Source: Mycobacterium shigaense | GTDB taxonomy: Bacteria > Actinomycetota > Actinomycetes > Mycobacteriales > Mycobacteriaceae | DNA length: 64,000 bases | Reading direction: 5' to 3' | NCBI RefSeq assembly: GCF_002356315.1 | Contig: NZ_AP018164.1 | Coordinates: 3,968,001 to 4,032,000, forward strand | Position numbers and translations under genes: made by a program | Shown here: positions 60,443 to 64,000 of the stretch, piece after piece | How the letters are laid out: each line of letters opens with the position of its first letter | How positions within the stretch are numbered: position 1 is the stretch's first letter | The notes under the pieces: model-generated | Told to the model about the DNA's origin: nothing | The model's database searches: none | The model's input: the letters and a program-made list of their open reading frames with translations, nothing else

Positions 60443-61636
60443 TCAGGCTTCCGCAGCCTGAGCCACCGCCTTGGCCACCGCCTCGCCGACGCTGTGGTCC
60501 AGCGGGCTCGGGACGATTCGGTCGGGCGCGAGGTCGTCGCTGACGACGGAGTAAATCGCCTCGGCGGCCGCCACCATCATCTTCTCGGTGATCCGGCGCG
60601 CCCCGGCATCCAGGGCGCCGCGGAACACCCCCGGGAAGGCCAACACGTTGTTGATCTGGTTCGGGAAGTCGCTGCGGCCGGTCGCCACCACCGCGGCGTA
60701 GCGGGCCGCGATGTCGGGGTGGATCTCCGGGTCGGGGTTGGACAGCGCGAACACGATGCCGTTGGGCGCCATCGTGGCGATCAGCTCCTCGGGCACTACG
60801 CCCGCCGAAACCCCGAGGAACACGTCGGCGCCGCCGAGTGCCTCCACCATGCCCCCGGTGACGCCGCGGGGGTTGGTGAGGCGGGCCAGATCGGCCTTGA
60901 CCGCGTTCATGTCGTCGCGGTCGCTGTGCAGGACGCCGCGCGAGTCGAGCACTGTGATATCCGAAACGCCTTCTGCCAGAAGTAGTTTAGAGCAGGCAAC
61001 ACCCGCAGCGCCGGCACCGGAGACCACCACCTTCAGCGAGCTCATGTCGCGGCCGAGCAACTTGGACGCACCCTTCATCGCCGCGAGCACCACGATCGCC
61101 GTGCCGTGCTGGTCGTCGTGCATCACCGGGCAGTCCAGCGCCTCGATTGCCCGTCGCTCGATCTCGAAACAGCGAGGGGCCGAGATGTCCTCGAGGTTGA
61201 CCGCGCCGAACGTCGGCCGCAGCCGCACCAGTGTCTCGACGATCTCGTCGGGGTCCTTGGTAGCCAGCACGACCGGGATCGCGTCGAGCCCCGCGAACTC
61301 CTTGAACAGCGCGCTCTTGCCCTCCATCACCGGCAGCGCCGCGGCCGGGCCGATGTCGCCGAGGCCCAGCACTGCGCTCCCGTCGCTGACGACGGCCACC
61401 AGCCGGTTGGCCCAGGTGTAGCGGGCCGCGAGCGTGTGATCGGCGGCGATCGCCCGGCTGACCTGCGCGACGCCCGGGGTGTAGGCGATCGACAGGGCGC
61501 GCTTGGTGTCCAGCGGGGACTTGAGCTCTACGGAGAGCTTTCCCCCAGCGTGCGCCTCGAAGATCTCGTCATCGCCGATGACGAATTTTTCGGACTGCGC
61601 AATTTCTGACACCGCATCAGGGTACTGACTACTCAT
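60443..61636 (-). CDS. Malic enzyme, short bacterial form (MaeB N-terminal type)
   Basis: Oxidative decarboxylase of 397 residues converting malate to pyruvate with NAD(P)+. Substrate and metal motifs: SIAYTPGVAQVSRAIA with the catalytic Tyr, RLVAVVSDGSAVLGLGDIGPAAALPVMEGKSALFKEFAG with Lys, VNLEDISAPRCFEIER and PVMHDDQHGTAIV with the metal Asp pair. Nucleotide fold: VVVSGAGAAGVACSKLLL. It lacks the phosphotransacetylase domain of long MaeB. Cofactor preference is not decidable. ATG 61636 sits in the loop of a perfect 7-bp hairpin (61627-61644). It follows mdh by 24 bases, coupling two malate-consuming steps. I do not recall this gene beside mdh in M. tuberculosis. Confidence 0.9.
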   Translation of the reverse strand: MSSQYPDAVSEIAQSEKFVIGDDEIFEAHAGGKLSVELKSPLDTKRALSIAYTPGVAQVSRAIAADHTLAARYTWANRLVAVVSDGSAVLGLGDIGPAAALPVMEGKSALFKEFAGLDAIPVVLATKDPDEIVETLVRLRPTFGAVNLEDISAPRCFEIERRAIEALDCPVMHDDQHGTAIVVLAAMKGASKLLGRDMSSLKVVVSGAGAAGVACSKLLLAEGVSDITVLDSRGVLHSDRDDMNAVKADLARLTNPRGVTGGMVEALGGADVFLGVSAGVVPEELIATMAPNGIVFALSNPDPEIHPDIAARYAAVVATGRSDFPNQINNVLAFPGVFRGALDAGARRITEKMMVAAAEAIYSVVSDDLAPDRIVPSPLDHSVGEAVAKAVAQAAEA

Positions 61637-61644
61637 TAGTAGTC
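61627..61644 (-). promoter_or_regulatory. Hairpin presenting the malic enzyme start codon
   Basis: Perfect inverted repeat: on the mRNA, GACUACU, loop AAUG, AGUAGUC. The loop contains the AUG start codon, and the first stem bases overlap the only ribosome-site-like sequence (UAGGA). It lies 17 bases beyond the mdh stop. Confidence 0.65.
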
Positions 61645-61660
61645 CTAATCGATGACGACC

Positions 61661-62650
61661 TCAGATCAGCTTCAACTCCGTGACGGCGGCCCGCTCGTCG
61701 ACCAGCTCCGCGGTGGTCTTGTCGATGCGGCCCCGGGAGAACTCGTCGATGTCCAGGCCCTGCACGATCGACCAGTTGCCGTCCTTGGTGGTCACCGGGA
61801 ACGAGGAGACGATTCCCTCGGGCACGCCGTAGCTGCCGTCGGAGTAGACCGCCATCGACACCCAGTCGCCATCGGGGCTGCCCAGCAGCCAGGAGCGGGC
61901 GGCGTCGACGGTGGCCGACGCGGCCGACGCGGCCGACGAGGCGCCTCGGGCGTCGATGATCGCCGCGCCGCGCTTGGCGACGGTGGGGATGAAGTCGTTC
62001 TCGATCCAGTTCTGGTCGTTGACGACCTCGGCCGCGTTCTTGCCGCCGACCTCGGCGTGGAAGATGTCCGGGTACTGGGTGGCCGAGTGGTTGCCCCAGA
62101 TAGTCACCTTCTTGACGTCGGTGACCGCGACGCCGGTCTTCTTGGCCAGCTGCGAGATCGCCCGGTTGTGGTCCAGGCGGGTCAGCGCGGAGAACCGCTC
62201 CTTGGGAATGTCGGGGGCGTTGCTGAGCGCGATCAGCGCGTTGGTGTTGGCCGGGTTGCCGGTCACGCCGATGCGGATGTCGTCGGCGGCGACGGAGTTC
62301 AGCGCCTTGCCCTGGGCGGTGAAGATCGCGCCGTTGGCCTCCAGCAGGTCGCTGCGCTCCATACCCGGCCCGCGCGGGCGCGCGCCGACGAGCAGCGCGA
62401 GGTTGACGCCGTCGAAGATCTTGTTGGCGTCCGCACCGATCTCGACGCCGGACAGCAACGGGAAGGCACAGTCGTCCAGCTCCATCACGACGCCCTCGAG
62501 CGCCTTGAGCGCCGGCTCGATCTCGAGCAGCCGCAGCTCGATCGGACGGTCGGGACCCAGCAGCGAGCCGCTGGCCAGGCGGAACAACAGGCTGTAACCG
62601 ATCTGGCCGGCAGCACCGGTCACGGCGACCTTCAGAGGACTTGGGCTCAC
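61661..62650 (-). CDS. mdh: Malate dehydrogenase
   Basis: Cytosolic NAD-dependent malate dehydrogenase of 329 residues, TCA cycle step to oxaloacetate. Motifs: VTGAAGQIGYSLLFRLA for NAD, the adenine-side LLEIEPALKALEGVVMEL, the mobile loop VGARPRGPGMERSDLL with substrate Arg residues, TGNPANTNALIA, LTRLDHNRAISQLA with catalytic Asp, and VTIWGNHSATQYPD with catalytic His. GTG 62650 has AAGGAG nine bases upstream. It is the first gene of an mdh - malic enzyme - lpqZ operon, divergent from corA. M. tuberculosis mdh is among the genes reported as cAMP-responsive. Confidence 0.95.
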   Translation of the reverse strand: MSPSPLKVAVTGAAGQIGYSLLFRLASGSLLGPDRPIELRLLEIEPALKALEGVVMELDDCAFPLLSGVEIGADANKIFDGVNLALLVGARPRGPGMERSDLLEANGAIFTAQGKALNSVAADDIRIGVTGNPANTNALIALSNAPDIPKERFSALTRLDHNRAISQLAKKTGVAVTDVKKVTIWGNHSATQYPDIFHAEVGGKNAAEVVNDQNWIENDFIPTVAKRGAAIIDARGASSAASAASATVDAARSWLLGSPDGDWVSMAVYSDGSYGVPEGIVSSFPVTTKDGNWSIVQGLDIDEFSRGRIDKTTAELVDERAAVTELKLI

Positions 62651-62669
62651 TTCGATTTACTCCTTCGAG

Positions 62670-62691
62670 AGTTTCGGTCGTGGTCGAAACT
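62670..62691. promoter_or_regulatory. Inverted repeat in the mdh leader
   Basis: AGTTTCG-(8)-CGAAACT, perfect over seven bases per arm, 20 bases before the mdh start codon in the 159-base divergent space with corA. It may be an operator or an mRNA hairpin next to the ribosome site. No CRP-type TGTGA-N6-TCACA is visible. Confidence 0.5.
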
Positions 62692-62809
62692 AGCGCACCG
62701 GCCACATCCACCGGCGCGCGGCCACCGCGCCGTTGTCACGTGCTGTTCCGGCCGGACGCGTACGATGGACCACCGCTTGGCCAGGTCGGCGCCGCGAAAG
62801 GAGGTCGGT

Positions 62810-63904
62810 TTGTTCGAGGGTTTCGACGCCTTGCCCGAGGCGCTGCGGACCATCGCGCATGAACCGCGCGCGGAGCCGCCTCCGCCGCCGCCGCACGCCA
62901 GCCTGGTCGACTGCGCCGTCTACGCCGAGGGCCACCGGCTGCCCGGCAAGCCCGGCTACGCCGCCGCCCTCGACAAGGTCCGCCAGATCGAACAGCTCGG
63001 GCACGAGGCGTTCGTCTGGGTCGGATTGCACGAGCCGGCGTTGCACGAGATGCAGGACGTGGCGCGGGTTTTCGGGCTGCACCCGCTGGCCGTCGAAGAC
63101 GCGGTGTGCGCGCATCAACGGCCGAAGCTGGAGCGCTACGACGACACGTTGTTCCTGGTCCTCAAGACCGTGAACTACGTGCCGCACGAATCGGTGGTGC
63201 TGGCCCGCGAGATCGTGGAAAGCGGCGAGATCATGGTCTTCGTCGGCCGGGATTTCGTGGTCACCGTGCGACACGGCGGACACGGCGGCCTGTCGGATGT
63301 GCGCAAGCGGATGGACACCGACATCGACCAAATGGGGCTGGGACCGTATGCGGTGATGCACGCCATCGCCGACCACGTGGTGGACCACTACCTCGAGGTG
63401 AGCCGCGCGATGGAGGCCGACATCGACAGCATCGAGGAAGTGGCGTTCGCCCCGGGCCGCAAGCTCGACGTCGAACCGATCTATCTCCTCAAGCGCGAGG
63501 TCGTCGAACTGCGGCGGTGCGTGGGCCCGCTGTCCGGCGCGTTCCACCGGATGCAGATCGAGAACAAGGACCTGATCTCCAAGGAGGTGCGGCGCTATCT
63601 GCGCGACGTCGCCGACCATCAGTCCGAGGCCGCCGACCAGATCGCCAGCTACGACGACATGCTCAACTCGCTGGTGCAGGCGGCGCTGGCCCGGGTCGGC
63701 ATGCAGCAGAACAACGACATGCGCAAGATGGCGGCCTGGGCCGGTATCTTGGCGGTGCCCACCATGATCGCCGCGATCTACGGCATGAACTTCCACTTCA
63801 TGCCCGAGCTGAACTGGACCTGGGGTTACCCGGGCATCATGGCCGCGACGAGCCTGGCCTGCCTGGCGCTGTACTTCCAATTCCGCAGGAACAACTGGCT
63901 TTAG
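62810..63904 (+). CDS. corA: Magnesium/cobalt transporter CorA
   Basis: Divalent-cation channel of 364 residues. The large cytoplasmic domain (about 1-300; GRDFVVTVRHG, ASYDDMLNSLVQAALARVGMQQNNDMRKM) is followed by two C-terminal membrane helices; the signature YGMNF ends the first helix, and the family-type loop FMPELNWTWGYP comes after it. The start is TTG 62810, backed by the very strong site AAAGGAGG at 62797-62804, five bases away; no ATG or GTG near it fits. The N-terminal 30 residues hold a polyproline run. It is divergent from mdh and matches Rv1239c. Confidence 0.93.
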   Translation: MFEGFDALPEALRTIAHEPRAEPPPPPPHASLVDCAVYAEGHRLPGKPGYAAALDKVRQIEQLGHEAFVWVGLHEPALHEMQDVARVFGLHPLAVEDAVCAHQRPKLERYDDTLFLVLKTVNYVPHESVVLAREIVESGEIMVFVGRDFVVTVRHGGHGGLSDVRKRMDTDIDQMGLGPYAVMHAIADHVVDHYLEVSRAMEADIDSIEEVAFAPGRKLDVEPIYLLKREVVELRRCVGPLSGAFHRMQIENKDLISKEVRRYLRDVADHQSEAADQIASYDDMLNSLVQAALARVGMQQNNDMRKMAAWAGILAVPTMIAAIYGMNFHFMPELNWTWGYPGIMAATSLACLALYFQFRRNNWL

Positions 63905-64000
63905 GCCGTGCGGCGTGCGCGCCTGGGGCTTTGGTCGTGCGGTAGGGCCTTGGCTGTGCGATGAGGGATTTGAGAGTGCGCGCGGGACGGGATTTTCGCC
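63905..64000. other. Window end, no feature seen
   Basis: The last 96 bases contain short GTGCG-like repeats (GTGCGGCGTGCGCGC, GTCGTGCGG, CTGTGCG) but no gene or clear terminator. Confidence 0.3.

Noticed and set aside
61905..61935. Nine-base tandem GCGGCCGAC repeats inside mdh
   Set aside because: They encode the Ala/Ser-rich loop normal for this malate dehydrogenase family, not a repeat element.
61652..62809. Upstream extension of the corA frame
   Set aside because: It runs antisense through mdh; the strong ribosome site before TTG 62810 fixes the start.
1..64000. CRISPR arrays, rRNA and tRNA genes
   Set aside because: No regularly spaced repeats, tRNA T-loop patterns in cloverleaf context or rRNA sequence were noticed.

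Overview
The window is chromosomal DNA of a Mycobacterium, most likely a slow-growing non-tuberculous species (the M. avium complex is my guess, from recalled protein similarity only). It is GC-rich and uses many GTG and TTG starts and 4-base ATGA/GTGA overlaps. Its gene order follows, in inverted orientation, the M. tuberculosis block from oppC (Rv1282c) to corA (Rv1239c). Rv numbers are from memory and no search was run. I saw no rRNA, tRNA or CRISPR.

Layout. 1-4.1 kb: end of the oligopeptide ABC transporter (oppC, fused oppD, oppA). 4.1-9.2 kb: minus-strand operon of an SbcD-like nuclease, an SbcC-like ATPase and an alpha/beta hydrolase. 9.5-10.9 kb: a frameshifted 13E12/DUF222 HNH pseudogene. 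10.9-16.3 kb: SixA-type phosphatase, lipoproteins LprB/LprC and a two-gene ABC exporter. 16.5-22.2 kb: signalling block with embR, pknH, an Rv1265-like protein, an Rv1264-type adenylyl cyclase and a deoxyinosine glycosylase. 22.2-34.5 kb: amidase, HIT protein, a 1314-residue GGDEF-GDDEF-EAL protein, LLM and FAD oxidoreductases, UdgB, Tap-like efflux pump, SHOCT protein and a GlcD-type oxidase.

34.5-43.3 kb is an accessory island between the Rv1257c and cyp130 orthologues. It holds a dikinase / lipocalin-like pair with a divergent TetR gene, an NmrA/HxlR pair, a second TetR gene with a 33-bp palindrome, a ferritin-like PF10118 gene preceded by an unlisted 51-codon gene, and scraps of at least four or five dead genes, including an IS256-type transposase relic.

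43.3-64 kb returns to the core: cyp130-tetR, acyltransferase-deaD, lprE, a TM0106-type nuclease-helicase, MFS pump, membrane protein, kgd, SDR, and the mdh - malic enzyme - lpqZ operon divergent from corA. Gene sets known at these positions in M. tuberculosis (lprA region, relBE, vapBC33, PE_PGRS23) are missing here.

Themes: peptide uptake and lipoprotein transport, cell-wall signalling (PknH to EmbR), cAMP and c-di-GMP signalling, DNA repair (SbcCD-like, two base glycosylases, nuclease-helicase) and central carbon metabolism (Kgd, Mdh, malic enzyme). The strongest candidate for an undescribed system is the dikinase/lipocalin-like pair. The best regulatory leads are the start codon of the malic enzyme in a hairpin loop, the 33-bp operator, and the repeat leader of the Rv1265-like gene.
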